Part shown: in pieces, positions 47,553-61,196 of the stretch | Layout of the letters: the number at the start of each line of letters is the position of its first letter | Position numbering within the stretch: position 1 is the first letter of the stretch | Source: Lingula anatina | Taxonomy: Eukaryota; Brachiopoda; Lingulata; Lingulida; Lingulidae | DNA: 64,000 nucleotides | Direction of reading: 5' to 3' | NCBI RefSeq assembly: GCF_001039355.2 | Contig: NW_019775803.1 | Span: 136,596-200,595 of the forward strand | Translations under genes and position numbers: made by a program | The notes under the pieces: generated by a model | What the model was told of the DNA's origin: nothing | The model's database searches: none | Seen by the model: only the letters and a program-made list of their open reading frames with translations

Positions 47553-48942
47553 TCATTAACAGTACAAGTACATATTTACAATGACTATGACCTTTCAAAA
47601 CATTCTTTATACCTATATATTATCACCCTTTTAATCACACAATATTCAAAAAGTACAGGCAATTCCAATACATTTCCTGCAATGGTATTATCCCCACAGG
47701 AATGGGGTCTGGAAACAAAACCAAGTTATTGAGTGGTTCCCGTCTACTAACTCCACACATACTTCATATGCTTGACATCTTGCATCAAAAATCATTCAAT
47801 AATTCTGCAATTGCATGCTTTTCACAGGAAGAAGCTGGGGGGGTTGTTGTTGAAGAATCATTTGTATTGCAAACATATATCATTAATTCAAATATTCAGT
47901 ACTACTTCAATTGATTTAAATTCTTCTCGAGTTTAATTCACCAATCAATTAATAGTTTCATTTTATCTATTCTATGCATTTCATTGCATTTCAATAGGGA
48001 AGTTATTAATATTTTAGAAAGATAATTTTGGCATCATTGAAAAAATATTTTTATAGCAGTTGCAGTGCTTTTGCTGTTTTGAATAGAAGTAAAGAGTAGC
48101 TGCTTTTCAATTGTGTTGTTACCTCTCAATAAAAATGTTCTAGTTTTAATAATTACTGACTTAAAAAAATATGGTATCTGTAAAAATTCACAATTTTCCC
48201 CATGGAAATGATGGAGTCATTACCATAATAATGTGATAAAGATGAGTTCAGAGGCATCGGTCTATTTCTGAAGTGCCTTAAACCACAAACAAAAAATCTG
48301 ACTGAATTACCCAGTTTCAAACTGATAATGATGCTGTCAATACCCACTCATCATGAAACAAATGATTAGCAAACAGAAAAACCCATCAATATGGCTAACA
48401 GTTACTGTTATCTCGTAGATAATGCAGTGCTTGTTATTGAATATTGCAATTAGCAAGGAGTGGAAACTTACTTAAACCAAAAGCTTTTAGAGGAACAGCC
48501 ATTAGATAAAAGTCCCCCAGCACATTCAGGCTTTAGCTGTTCCTGAGAATAGAGGATGCATATAAAAATGCAGTAAAAAATAATCCCCATGTTTGCATCT
48601 TTGCTCTTAGGCATGTATCTGTCATGTTCAATGATTTCCCTTTCAGAGGAACCTTGTTATTTGCATTAGAGATAAATTCAATGCTAGGCACTACAGGTAA
48701 AATAGCTGTCTACAATCGAATCGGATTACCACTAGTTACTCTAAAATGCCAGTTTACTCGATTTTATAGGACTTCTCAGAAGGAGGCCTGACACTGAAGA
48801 CAAATAGTAAATATTGACCATGTTGTTCAGCCTGTCAAATGTGTGGGTAGAGTTTTGGGAACTGTTCTGATGCCAGGTATGTCAGATCAGAAAATCTGTC
48901 TGATTAGCAATGTCATATGTACTAGTATTATGAAGAACTAGC

Positions 48943-48945
<3 letters not shown>

Positions 48946-49007
<62 letters not shown>
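48946..49007. repeat. (TA)n microsatellite, about 31 copies
   Basis: Uninterrupted TA run. Confidence 0.97.
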
Positions 49008-49009
<2 letters not shown>

Positions 49010-49799
49010 GCTCATTGAACTCTTATTATTACTAATTATTAACACTCAACTAGCCGAATCATTACATAGAGACTGCTTCACAAGAATGTCCGAGGGGCCT
49101 GCACTACGACTGTGAGTCGAGGACGTAGTTTCATATAAGAACTTTCGTTATATATTCTGACATTTTATTGTTTAAATAAGAAAGACATGGTGGTCTAAAT
49201 GCATTGCAATTCATTACAGAAATGTTATATGTTAATTAAAAATGGCACAAAACATCTAATCCAAGAGCAGGAATCAGTCCAGAAATTACACCTGAGTAGG
49301 AAAACAAGGTCCTTTTTTCTCAAGGAAAATTACATTTGGCACAAAATTCCAATAAACAGAATAACATTGATTTCTCAAAGTTTTTGTTGAACCTTCTGGA
49401 AAGAACCTGCATTAAATATTTCCTTTTTTCCAAGAACCTATTTGCTAGGTTTCTTCTAAAGAAACAATATCTGATCAGTCTAGTCTTCTTGCTTTTTCCT
49501 ATCATTTCACAAACTACAAGACAGTTTATTTATATGTAAACATCATATACAGGATGTCTCAGTATAAACATGATACATCTACACATTTCATGACTTATGA
49601 ACCAGAAAAGAAAGACAATAAAAATGTGGATATTCAGTTTGGTATTATGATAAGTGAACTAGAAGTTGGGCATGTTTTCTGAAAGAAATGCACCGTCATG
49701 ATTAAAGCCATCCCGTTAGAGTGCCACACCTGCTTCAAGTATATGCCTGTTTGGGTGAACATATATTTATCTTTAAAATTTTACATCTTCTTTTATCTG

Positions 49800-49990
49800 G
49801 TCTGTTCAGAACCAGTTGATCTGCGGACTAACTAGTAATGGATCAAATATGGCGCACACTTGACATCGGATTCCTGCCTCCCGCACACACCATCCCTGCA
49901 GGGGCAAAGCAATAACATCTCAGCATGCTTTCAAGTGGGTCGTACTACATTAGACTAGTTAGTGTACGGATCAACTTATTCTGAACAGGT
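49800..49990. mobile_element. MITE-like inverted repeat, TGTTCAGAACCAGTTGATC family
   Basis: CTGTTCAGAACCAGTTGATC then TGCGGACTAACTAGT pairs with ACTAGTTAGTGTACGGATCA then ACTTATTCTGAACAG. The internal GATCAAATATGGCGCAC is shared with 37266 and 34039. Confidence 0.8.
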
Positions 49991-50219
49991 ACACATTGAA
50001 AACACAAGAAAAAACATTCAGTGGAATTTTCATTGGTTACCCCTATACTGTTGCACACAGGAGAGTTGTCCTAAGAAATAATATATGCTCACAATTTTTT
50101 CTTTGTCTACACTTTCAATGTAAAGGTGTGCCAACATTTAGTTCTCATTATGCACAGATAAAATGATGTTAAAACTATGGAAAAATGCCAAAGCATAAAG
50201 AAATAAAGACTATTAGTAT

Positions 50220-50465
50220 TAGGCTCCGTTCACATGGAAAATATATTTTCTAAAAATCTAAAAATCTATTTTTGGTATCTTGTGATCACGGTCTGTGCCC
50301 TGCATACCCCGCGGCGTAATTAGTGGAAGTGCGAGCAAGTTACTTCCAAAGCTGTAATAAATTCTCGGCTGCGCTCGAAGGAGATTCTGATACCTTGACC
50401 ACCGTGATCACAAGATACCGAAAATAGATTTTTAGAAAATAGATTTTCCATGTGAACGGAGCCTT
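50220..50465. mobile_element. 246-bp hairpin MITE
   Basis: TAGGCTCCGTTCACATGGAA then AATATATTTTCTAAAAATCT is inverted at the right as AGATTTTTAGAAAATAGATT then TTCCATGTGAACGGAGCCTTA. TATCTTGTGATCACGGT and ACCGTGATCACAAGATA extend the arms to about 75 bases. Confidence 0.9.
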
Positions 50466-51891
50466 ATAGTGGGTACAGTTGACAATGACACTTCCATTAT
50501 TGTAGACCCTTACACAGAAATTGCAAAAGGGGAGAAATTTTTTAAGAGTTTCAAAGTGGATCTTCTTACTGAAAAAACCTAGGTGTGTTCATACAATACT
50601 GTTTTAGAGCATATCTTTTATCTGGCCAAAAGGGTGGTCCTTAAATCTAAAACTGGTTGAATTTCTTTCTTTTTGTATCTTTCCGTCAATTAATCTATTC
50701 ATTTATTTTTATTGTCTTCTACATTTACTTATTTATAATGCATCTTTCCATCTATTTTTGCAAGGGGGCGTCCTATTACCTCAGATTGGTTGCATTATCT
50801 CAAGTAGATACAGTAATGACTTGCTCTTCTGTAAGTTTTCCAATTAACTTGATAACCTATCAGATATCACGTTTATCTAATGAAATATTAACTTGACGTA
50901 AGCCAAGCAAAAAAGTATTCTTTCAAATCAAATAAATTATTTCTGAGCATGGCACACAAGTGAAATCATACGTGAATAACACCAGTCAATGATGCTGAGA
51001 AAATTCTGAGCTTTTGGCTTCCAACTCTTACAAGCAATCTTTAATGTAAAGTGAACTCAGGACACCTCTCAATGATACGGACTAGATAACCTGTGAAAAT
51101 CGATAAAATGGAGATGTCTTAGAATAGGCAATTTCAACCCTAGGTCCTATGTGGGTTAAGTTCAAGTTTCAGCACTATACATCATACATAATAGTTGAAA
51201 TCGTAGCTTGATGCAAGGAAGGGCAAGAAAGGATATGATGGAAAAGTAATACCAATAACCTTTTGCTTACATTCACATGCAGAATTGAAAACATTGAAAA
51301 CTGAAATGTAGGGCAAGCCTAGGATATGTATTGTAAATTATATATTGGAAACTGTAAAAGGAATAAAAACCAACAGACGATATGTCTTGCGGCATTTTCA
51401 GATGTGTTGTTTTACTCAATAAATTGTTTCACATGCCATCAAAATTTTATCATTATATTTATTTAAATTATGTGCCATAGTATTAGTGTATTTTAAATAA
51501 CTATGTTAATTCACAATTGAGTTTTTGAAAGAAAATGGAAGAAACATAATAGGCGGAATCACAGCCAACGTATATATCATATTTCCCATCAATAAGAACC
51601 ATGGTGTTCCATGCAAATTTCTGATTTCAATAATTATAGTAATTCCTTTCATTTGCCAAGGTATTTTTTCAGTCATTGGCTTACAAAAGCTAATGCCAAG
51701 AAGTAGCTGATTGCTTTTAGGAGCTGGTATCTTAAAATAGTAAAGCATGGTTGTAAACCTGAGCAGAAAGTAACAAGTACTTTGAAGTACAATAGTTACT
51801 CTCTGGAGTGGAGTAGATTTTTAATTTTTTTTTTCAGTCAAAGTCTAAAAAAGCAAATGGTTATATTTCAATACTAACAAATAAATCATTC

Positions 51892-51895
<4 letters not shown>

Positions 51896-51965
<70 letters not shown>

Positions 51966-52002
51966 TTATTTATTTTTTTTTTTTTTTTTTTTGGGGGGGG
52001 GG
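51896..52002. repeat. Compound microsatellite (TA)n (TTTA)n Tn Gn
   Basis: About 33 TA copies, then TTTA copies, an 18-20 base T-run and a G-run. Confidence 0.96.
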
Positions 52003-53771
52003 CAAGCACTTAGAACAAATGTTTATCTATTGGGACTGAAACTTCTTTCACTTCAGTCATTTTAACTATATTGTACAACATGCTCAAGGTATTTTGTCAC
52101 AGCTTTTTGTATATATCCCAGAAGCACAGTAGTCTTTTTGTAGCTGAGGGACCTGTGCTAACCAAGTTCAGAGAAAAACTGGCCCCACGACATATCTTCT
52201 GTACATACAGATGATCAACAATACCAATACTCTGGAGGAATTACTGACTGGTTGAAGCAACTGTGAATGAAGTTTATCAAATAAAATGGACCAAAATAAT
52301 TATATCACCAGATTATGTTGATATCCTCTCTGATGGAACTTTTTATTCTAGAGTTCTTATTTCTTTTTAAGCACTTTTTCTTTCTGTACTCTTTATATTT
52401 GAAATAATTTTTCTTCTTAATTTCATTTAACAAAATGGGCCAGATCATATAACTGGTGAAAGTCGATATAATATCTGACAGACATTCTTACAGGACATGT
52501 GGCTTTAAATGATTGACCAAAAGCCAGCACGGTTCTTAACGACTCTACATAATTGTGAATTTCTAAGTAGGCCAATGTTTTATAAAATAAAAATGTCCCC
52601 CACCAACCTTTTTTTAAATTGAATTTTTTAACGTGCAAATGGTGGCCTTTAACTCTATGAAAAATTCTGCGCTCTTCCTCAAAGATCAATTACATCTCCA
52701 GGGGCAGCGTAATCCAAGCAGACACATGAAAATATTTCCTAATGTACGTAAATCAATTGAAGACATCATAAACAGAAATGTTGAGAATCACTTGAATATA
52801 TTGAGAGAGCCAATGATTTGAATGCCCCTTACCAAGAGTTGATGGAATAATACTTTGCATTCCATATCATTTCTGAAATTTTATTTGTTGCTTTTACCTG
52901 TTGTCTAGATACCATTGTTCATGAAGAGGAATACTTCAGTTAACAGCATTTCAGTTGCACTGAAGTGCTATTCTGCAGACAGAAATCATTATTGATTGAT
53001 GAGACTGCAATGTGAACTTGCTTGAAAAAAGACAAGGGATTGGGCTGGCGTGACTTCAGCTTCTGGTACATATATAAACTAAGTATCGTGGCTTCAGAAA
53101 TTATCTGATTTCATGTTATGTCATAAATATGTTTTTTTTTCTAACTTCCTGGAATATAGATTGCATGTAGATGGAAGCTAGTTATTGCAAGCCTCTAAGA
53201 CAGCATCTTTTGATTTTGATCTCTGTTATCTAATTAACTGCATGTTTTGTCAAAAAAAAAATCCTGGCATTTTGGTTCTTATCTTAAATATAAAAAGCAG
53301 AAGGATATTGATTTTATTTCACAACATTACGAAAAAGATGGGCATGCAGATAAAAGCACTGATATGAGAAATAACATCACATAAGCTAACAAATGGTTAA
53401 AACATCTGAAAATACTGAAGAAAGTAATGGCCCTGAAAGTATCTACAGTTCATATATGTATGTGTGGTACCAATAACAAAATTGAGAAACAAAAATTTTT
53501 TTCTGCATCAAAACACTGTGGTATAATTCGTAAGTAACTTACCAACATATCATCCTCAGTTTCCAAATACTGCAGCTCGCATTTTGTAAACAAGAAACAT
53601 AAGCCAGCTACCTGGCTAACATTTTAGCCTGACAGTGCCTTTAAATGATAAAACCCTTTAAATTAACATACTTGATCTTTATAATTTAGGAAGAACTGGC
53701 AGTTTAAGTGGCTGACAGATCATTTAAAACTAGATTATTTAATCGCATATGGCAAAAAACATCGAATCCAT

Positions 53772-54060
53772 GTGCAGTGCTGGATTGAGCAATGGTTGGT
53801 GAGAAGAATTTTACCCACAAGACAGAGATTTCCTCACAATTTAGGGAACAGGAAGTCCAAATTGCCATCAATTTATAGGAAGTCCAACCCAAGCAAGCCC
53901 AATCAACCAATACAGAAATTTGGTAAGCCATCTAGTCGTCTTTGGAAATATAAGCCATCTTTAAAGGCTGATGGCCATCCAAATGATGTCCCGATGGCTC
54001 TCTGGGGAAAGCCTTACCTCAAGGACAATTCAAATTGGTTGGTAAATCATGACTCAATAC
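53772..54060 (-). repeat. Dispersed repeat family D, minus orientation
   Basis: Read on the minus strand it contains TTTCCCCAGAGAGCCATC, AGATGGCTTATATTTCCAAA and GACTAGATGGCTTACCAAAT. Matching segments occur on + at 55240-55445 and 63840-64000. A 104-codon + frame across it appears to be non-coding. Confidence 0.72.
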
Positions 54061-55239
54061 CTTTACTTGCAATTAGTCTCTACTAGTACCTGCTTTATGT
54101 TCTTTAGTGCCTAACAGTAAGGGTATGCATATAACAGAGCTGAATATTCAACTTTTAAAATGCGTCAATATATACAAAGCGGGTCAAAAAAGCTGTCTGC
54201 TGCAAAAAAAAAACTGCCAAGTGATGGAGAGATTGCAATAGTGGGAATTTCTGTAGCAAGGTGTATGTAAACTGTAAGTGTGTTTCCATGTTCTGTTGAG
54301 CTATGCACAGTGCATACATGCAGTGAAATGATAGTATTACTCCTACTTCTCCATTTTTTTTATAAAAAGGGGAAAGGCAGGTGATCTGGTTTTTGCCATT
54401 ATTGAACTCCCTCACCATCATCATACCTGCATAAGCACTGCAAAACAGAGTAAACAACACAGATAAAAATCTTCCACCTAAAAAATATCAGCTGCATCAT
54501 TTACTGTTCATCTTCACAACTGATTTTTATTTCCTATGGAACCCTACAACCAAAAGTATCATTTCCTGCACATCACACAAATCAGGTGGTCCTGAAAAGG
54601 GCAAGGAACCAATGTGCAAGATTTCTGAGGAGATAAAAGGGAAGACAGTCTACAGATCATGAAATGCCAGCTGGAAGGTGAGAGCTAGCACTTGACTGCT
54701 GGGCAGTAAACTTTTAACATTAAACAGTGTACCAAATGATTGCACAGAGTCACAGGAACTGATGAAGGAGTGTCAGACAACTGAGAATAAAATGTTTGAA
54801 CTGGGACCATACTGGATTGCAAAACTGCTCTTAAATTGCAGTATCATTAACCAATTTGGAACCAGAGAGAGCCCATTCAAACACATACAGTTATCAGAAT
54901 ATATGGAGAGTTGAAATTGGTTTAAATTCAATAGAGTATTTTAAATTTAGTCTTGCACAGAAATAAATCAGCATTGATTTAACAAAATGAAAATTTGTGA
55001 CTCTGTCACAGACAGAGATACTCTGATTATGTTTCACAACAGTTGTAATTTTGTATTAGTGAAGTTACTATGTATTTATCTGTGAAGTTGATCTGAACTA
55101 AGTACTTCGTACATCTGGTCAAAAAGTTTAGGAAAATATGCTGATTTCTTGTGAAACTGACCCTTGATGGAGAGAATCTTCAGCTTTCAAGTAAATTCTA
55201 ACCCAATAGTCTTATAAGAAACCCCTGAAATAAGCCATG

Positions 55240-55445
55240 CAATATTGAAATTTAGGGACTGGTTCTCCCCATAAAAAATCTTTAGTCCAAGGCTTTCTCC
55301 AAGGAGCCATCCAACTGTCATTTGGAAGGTCACTGGCCTCAAAAGATGGCCTATATTTTCCAAGACAGCTAGAAGGCTTATGAAATTTTTGGGGAATGAC
55401 AGGTTGGTTTGTCGGAATGGCTTATGGATGGCCTGGCAAAATTCC
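55240..55445 (+). repeat. Dispersed repeat family D
   Basis: It contains GGAGCCATCCAACTGTCATT, AGATGGCCTATATTTTCCAA and GACAGCTAGAAGGCTTATGA. It is in opposite orientation to the 53772 copy, 1.2 kb away. Confidence 0.72.
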
Positions 55446-56249
55446 AGAAAGTAACTTGACATGCCCAGATTATATGATACACCCCAGCTTTACCTGGATC
55501 ATCTAAACTATTATACCAGAAATTTTGTCTACTTTACTTTAAGATAAACTCATAGTAGGCCATTCCAATAAAGTAAATACTAGTATAGGTTTGAAAGATT
55601 AGCAATGCTTTCCATAATAAACATCCACGGCGTTTTACTTTTACTGGAATACAACTAATTTATCCTGGGTCAAAGTAAACTTAAATTTTGGTCTATCAGT
55701 GCAACCAATTTTCAGGCTTAAGATCTTTTGTGGGGAAGGCCCAGAAATTAGCTTATATCAACAAAACCATTAATCCCTGTTTGTTGATTCAAAGTCATAA
55801 CAAAGTGGTGCCAAGGACACTAATAAGAATACCTGGAAATCCTGGCTCTTCATTCCAGGTAAAAAATCCCAGGTTGGAAAGAGTGATAAGGTATGATAAA
55901 TAGTGATGAATGTGAACAGTATACACAGCAGATTAGCAAAGGATTCTATAATGTTGAACAAATTCCTCACAGAGTTTGAAGCACAGACATAGTATGCTAG
56001 CAGTTATAAGCCAAGCAACTGCCAGATAGACCTTTCTTTCTACAGATGCCTCTTCACTGTGGCACCCAAAAAGCTTTTAGTCTATGGTTCGATCAATAGA
56101 CAAAATGAGCAAAACCAGCATGATCCAAAAAGCCTTCTCCAATTTGGTTCCCAATGAAATCTGGTAGCCTCTGGCACCAGGAGCCTTTCAGACAAGATAA
56201 ACAAGGAGAGGAAACAGAATCAAAAGGTTAATCACACCTTGAACTGGGC

Positions 56250-56600
56250 AAGGGCCTGTTTCACAACAGACCTGCAGCCCCCAATTTTGGTCTTAACTTT
56301 TAAATCCCAAATTTGGTGAACTTCTGTTTGAAATTTAACAGTATTGGTCATAAACACAAGCCATGGCTTTCATTTTGTACACCAGGTGCAATATTTCGCT
56401 TAACTGGACTACCACACACTTTTCTACTCGTCAAATTGGACCAAATATTAGGTGTAGAAGTTCGGACCAATATATTTCAGACATAGATTATTTTGTGGAA
56501 TGGATCCCAGATGTTACAAGGAACAGTCAGTTGGGTCTGTTGGTGTTTTGCATATGTACTACAAAACTGTATCAGTTTGAGGCAGCTTTATAACAAACTT
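56250..56600 (+). repeat. Dispersed repeat family E (GTTTCACAACAGA start)
   Basis: It shares GTTTCACAA, GTCTTAACTTTTAAA, AAATTTGGTGAAC-like and CATAAACACAAGCCATGGCTT words with 60953-61196. The right end is unclear. Confidence 0.55.
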
Positions 56601-58419
56601 CAAGATACCTTCTGACTAAAAATGCCACATGGTATACTGACAGTAACCTATTGCCAATACTCAAAATGATTTCTAAATCCTTATGTTATTGAGAAATATT
56701 CCTTGAGGCAAGTTGTTTCCAATAAAGGCTTCCTAATGACATTTTACCAAAAAAATAGAAGCACAGGCAATCTCTCCATCCTAAGCACGAAAGCAACTAA
56801 GATGACATAAAAACTGCACTGTCAATCAGGGTGAAAAAAATAACTTCCAGCAGCTTGATGTAATACTGCTGATTTTATTGGCAAGGTCGGCAACCAACTT
56901 CCAATACCATTACCATGACAAATGCTGTTTCTATTGGCCACACACCAAAATTTCAACCTGTCCAATATACAGAAAGGTGTGTTTACATGCAGATGAAGAA
57001 TTTAGTGATTTTTTATCATCCACGAAGTCAAAATTTTCCTTCAGGGGGGTTATTCCTAATAATAATTGCTCATTTTGTGATTTCACAATAGTGGCTTAGA
57101 GTCACTTTTTGCCATTTATCTAAGGTGTGCCAACATCTTGCGTAATCATAAAAGACAGGCAATGTTTATTTTAAAAAGTTAACAATCAACAAATCCAGTT
57201 ATGCTGCACCTGATAATATAAACAAATACATATATCTGGAATCAAAATGAGTTTTCCATAATACTCTGTCCAAATATAAAGAAATACAGTAGGACATCTT
57301 GAAGGTGTAGGTGAATAATAATATTATCCCAACTCTAAACTGGAATATAGGAAGACATCTTGAAGGCGTAGATAGTGTCTATTTTATAGCCAGTCTATAG
57401 GTAGCCATTTCAAAAAGAGGCGGGGCCATACTTCTGAAATTGTGCACCTTTCACCATAATGGGCAATTTAGATTCAGAGTGCATCCATTCCTAACCAAAA
57501 GGGTGTTTTTTTTTTTCTTTTTCATTTCAACTACTCCATCTCCCCCTCATACCTCTGACTGAAAAATTGCACAGGTTTCATCTATGAATGACCACATACA
57601 ACATTTTGTTAAACCTTCCACTACCGATTTTCTTAATGTTGGTCCTGCATATCTCCTGCATAGATATATAGTATAACTTTGATTAATGACTCCATGCCAT
57701 TCTCGGACAAGTCCACTTCAGGTCACAGCTGTCAACTTTAAACAACAAATCTGTAGCAAATCAGTTGTTTGCGTTATTAGCAAACAAACATTACAGATTT
57801 TGTAAAAATTATAAGTCACTGGACTGTATCACGTGGCTTAATAAAGTGGTTCTAGTGTAATGAGAACTGACCATAATTCAGAGTTTATCATGCAAGAACC
57901 TAATTGCATGCGCTAAATAATTAACTAGGTCTCAAATGTAAATAACATGTCCAATTCAAATTGAATTAACCAAGATCTAATTGCTACAAGGTACGCATTT
58001 CCAGCAAAACAAGCAGTGAATGGCTTTCCTACATATATTATTAAAACTAAATGCCAAAAGGCATTTAGTAGTTAAAGAGCAAACCGGTCATTTTGAGGGT
58101 TCTGTTCCTAGTTAATGTCAGATGAAGTACAGAACTTTTTTTCGAAGCTGGTGACATTTCATTTTCCAATATCTCTCATTATTGGGTCTCATGCCGTAAT
58201 CCTCCCTAGCACTCACCGTCTCATGAAATCTATTAATGTGCAATGGCAGTGATCAATACTGTGAAAAATAAAATTCAGCAGATAACATTTGTCACCAAGG
58301 CAAGAGACCTGCAGATCCAGATTTTTTTCTTTGAGGAATGAAGGGAGGCAATGACACAAGGATAATAAATGTTACCTTGCTCTGCTTAACAAATACTTAG
58401 CACCAGACAAGGACACTTT

Positions 58420-58625
58420 TAAACCCCATTCCCATACCTAGTTCGATCTAGCGGGTTCGACCCATCTCCGAGGGGTTTCTCGCTAAATTACATTCAGCAT
58501 AAGTGGCTCTGATGTCTGGCACACCTACTGAAGCTGTTAGGTGGTAATTAACTATCATTTAGCAACTTCAGTAGGAATGCCAGACATCTTACCTGGTTAG
58601 TCTGTATGCAATTTATCCTCAAATC
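58420..58625. mobile_element. MITE-like inverted repeat, TTCGATCTAG family
   Basis: It starts ACCCCATTCCCATACCTAGT then TCGATCTAG. The inner part (GATGTCTGGCACACCTACTG / CAGTAGGAATGCCAGACATC) is a clear inverted repeat around GGTAATTAACTATCATTTAG, nearly the same as in 31713-31980. The far right end is eroded. Confidence 0.72.
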
Positions 58626-58989
58626 CTCAAAATGTAACTAAGAACTCATTACTACACTGAAAAAAATAGTCAAATTAACAGTGCATGTTAAATCCAGATC
58701 TTCGTGTAACACACATAAATTTACACATAGAAGCATAAAAAGCAAACAAAAAAAATTATACATGTTAAGAATTATGGCATGAAAGGTGTATTCCTACATT
58801 CTAATGATGGGTTGGCACTGCAGGGAAAAGCTTAGCAAGTAAATATTTTCCTTATATACCTCCATGTACAATAACAGTGTAAAAATCTTTACTTCAATTT
58901 AAGCAAGCATGATAGCTGACTTAAAGTATGCAATGGTGGGAATATCACAGACCAACATTTTTCCTACAAAACAGGGGAAAAAAGGCTAA

Positions 58990-59350
58990 TGGAGATGACC
59001 AAGATTGGAATTAATGTCACACTCATTTTGACAACATAAAATCAGCATAAAAGTTGGGATTTATGCATAGGAATTTCAAGCTCTTTATATTCACTGTTAT
59101 ATTCACTGGATCTCATATGACTTGCATGACGCACACAAAGATTGGAATGTCTTACTTTTAATGAAAAAAATCAGCACTGAGACTTGGGAATGATAAAAAA
59201 ATTTGACCCTTTAATATTCTCTCAATCTCATGTGATTGGAATGACATACGTACACTAAAATTGGAATACTTCAATTATAAAAAATCAGCACTGCGACTTG
59301 GGAATCTTTCACAATTTGTGGTCATTACATTCCCTAGGTCTCACATGAGA
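58990..59350. repeat. Diverged tandem repeat, three units of 113-130 bp
   Basis: AAATCAGCATAAAAGTTGGG (59039), AAATCAGCACTGAGACTTGG (59168) and AAATCAGCACTGCGACTTGG (59281) mark equivalent positions. Each is preceded by a TCTCATATGACTTGCATGAC-like and an ATTGGAAT segment. Confidence 0.82.
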
Positions 59351-60561
59351 TTTACAATTCTATTTTTAGTATTATAATATTTACTATCAATTTGAAATAT
59401 TTTTTTAGTTGTTAAGCTGTTTCAGTTAATACACAGTCAGTAAACACATTCATGTTGACATAACGGCCACATCAAATCTCAGTCATATTTTTCACATGAA
59501 AAGTGATATGGCAAGTAGGCTCACTTTCCAACGTATGCGTCATATTACACAATCTAATCCTGGCCACAGGTCCAACACTTATAATGATGAAAAAATATAA
59601 TTATAACATCTAACATGCCTATAAAAACAACATTCATCAGTCAATCTTTAGGTCAAACTACCGCCTTTCAAGCCTAATAATCTAATATAAGTACTAGTAC
59701 ATGCAACTGGATGGGATTGCGATAACCTTACTTATGAATTGACTCTTAACTCTGTCCTTTTATTCAGGAAATATGGATTGCAAAATTAAGATCACTTGTT
59801 GACTGAACCAACAATTAATCCAAATAAAGTTAAATTGTACCCCTTGAATGATAACTGAAATTGTTTTCCATTATAACCCCTTACGTAGTTCATTTGTGCT
59901 AAGAGCATGAGAACTAGATTCAATTTTCTCTTTGGACATTTTGCAGATGGAGGCCTCAACGAATTTGAATAGAGTAGCCACATTACACATACTTATTTTC
60001 TAGTATGCAAACAATAAGTCTAGAAAATGGCTACAATTTGCCTTAAGGCCTAAGCTCAGCCCGCATACTGAGTGCTTCTAGAAATTCAGTTATCAAAATA
60101 TTGAATAGTCATTCCATTTTCATTTTATTTTCCCTTTTCATAATGGGTTTATGCACAAATGGATATTTCAGCAGAAATATAATATTATTATATTGGTATA
60201 ACAAAGTAATTAGGAGGAAGAGGGATCTTGAGCTAGCCGCGTAATTGTTCTTATCCCATGGTAATAGTCACTGGCCATCGAAAAGGCCAGCTGTGGAATA
60301 GCCAGAACGAAGTATTCGCCATCTTGTATGAACAGCAATAACAAGTATCCTCATATTCAAAAGCATCTAACATAAACTGATTTCTGGCATAACCGAGCTA
60401 TTTATAACAATAAATGTATTTGTCTATCTGAGTCATTGTTGGTCTTGAAGGTTTTAGTAAAGCAGAGTAGTCCCAGTCAAATCCATACTGCTTTTACATA
60501 AAATAATAATAAAAAAAACAGCAGCCCACAGAAAGTGTTGAAAATGTCCACTGCACCCTTA

Positions 60562-60800
60562 GAGAGCATTCAGATAAACCCATACTAGCTGGATCAATCC
60601 AACTCTACAGGAGAGGTTCTCCCTAAGTGCAATCACTATAATCAGCTTAAATGTCTGACATGCCTCCTCCAGTTGATAGGGGGTACTAACTAATTAATTG
60701 TCCGACAATTAAGCTGATTACACTGAATGCACTTTAGCAATAATCCCTCGCATAGCTGGATCGCTCCAGCTGGTACTATGCTTGAATCTGATCAAGGTCT
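60562..60800. mobile_element. MITE-like inverted repeat, TACTAGCTGGATC family
   Basis: CATACTAGCTGGATCAATCC on the left pairs with GCATAGCTGGATCGCTCCAG then CTGGTACTATG on the right. GTGCAATCACTATAATCAGC and AGCTGATTACACTGAATGCA form the inner arms. Confidence 0.75.
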
Positions 60801-60952
60801 AAATTTTTGAGTAGCCCAGAAACTGAATAACTGGAAAGGCAAGATGCACTCTGATAGTTGAGAAAGTGTGCAGTTTCAGAGACCTATGAAACATAGGGTG
60901 GCAAACAGTTACCAATAGAGAGAAGTGCAAATAACCATATCTGTGGTCTGTT

Positions 60953-61196
60953 TCACAAAAGAACTTTATAAAAAAAGTGTCTTAACTTTTAGACCAAATT
61001 TCCAAACTACATTCACTTTGAGTCAAGATATATCAGTAGTCATCCCATAAATCAAATACTGTGCCCGATTTATAAACATGAGAGACATGGTTTAAGTTTC
61101 AGACCAATACTTAATTGTACTAATTTAATTGGACTGCTATTTATATTGAAGTGAAAATAGACCAAAGTTCTTTTATGACATCAGCCCCCAGTTGTA
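60953..61196. mobile_element. MITE-like element, TTTCACAAAAGAACTTT ends
   Basis: The left end GGTCTGTTTCACAAAAGAAC then TTT is roughly inverted at the right as AAAGTTCTTTTATGACATCA then GCCCCC. Inside, TTTTAGACCAAATTTCCAAA and AAAATAGACC-type words recur. It is related to 56250-56600. Confidence 0.65.

Noticed and set aside
48472-48542. 71-nt minus-strand segment with a good acceptor (TCTATTCTCAG) and donor (TTTAA|GTAAGT) upstream of exon 2
   Set aside because: Its open frame does not connect in phase with exon 2, and the frame that would connect contains a stop near its start. At most it is an untranslated 5' exon.
53772-54086. 104-codon + frame, basic and proline-rich
   Set aside because: It lies across a dispersed repeat whose other copies do not keep the frame open; no domain recognised.
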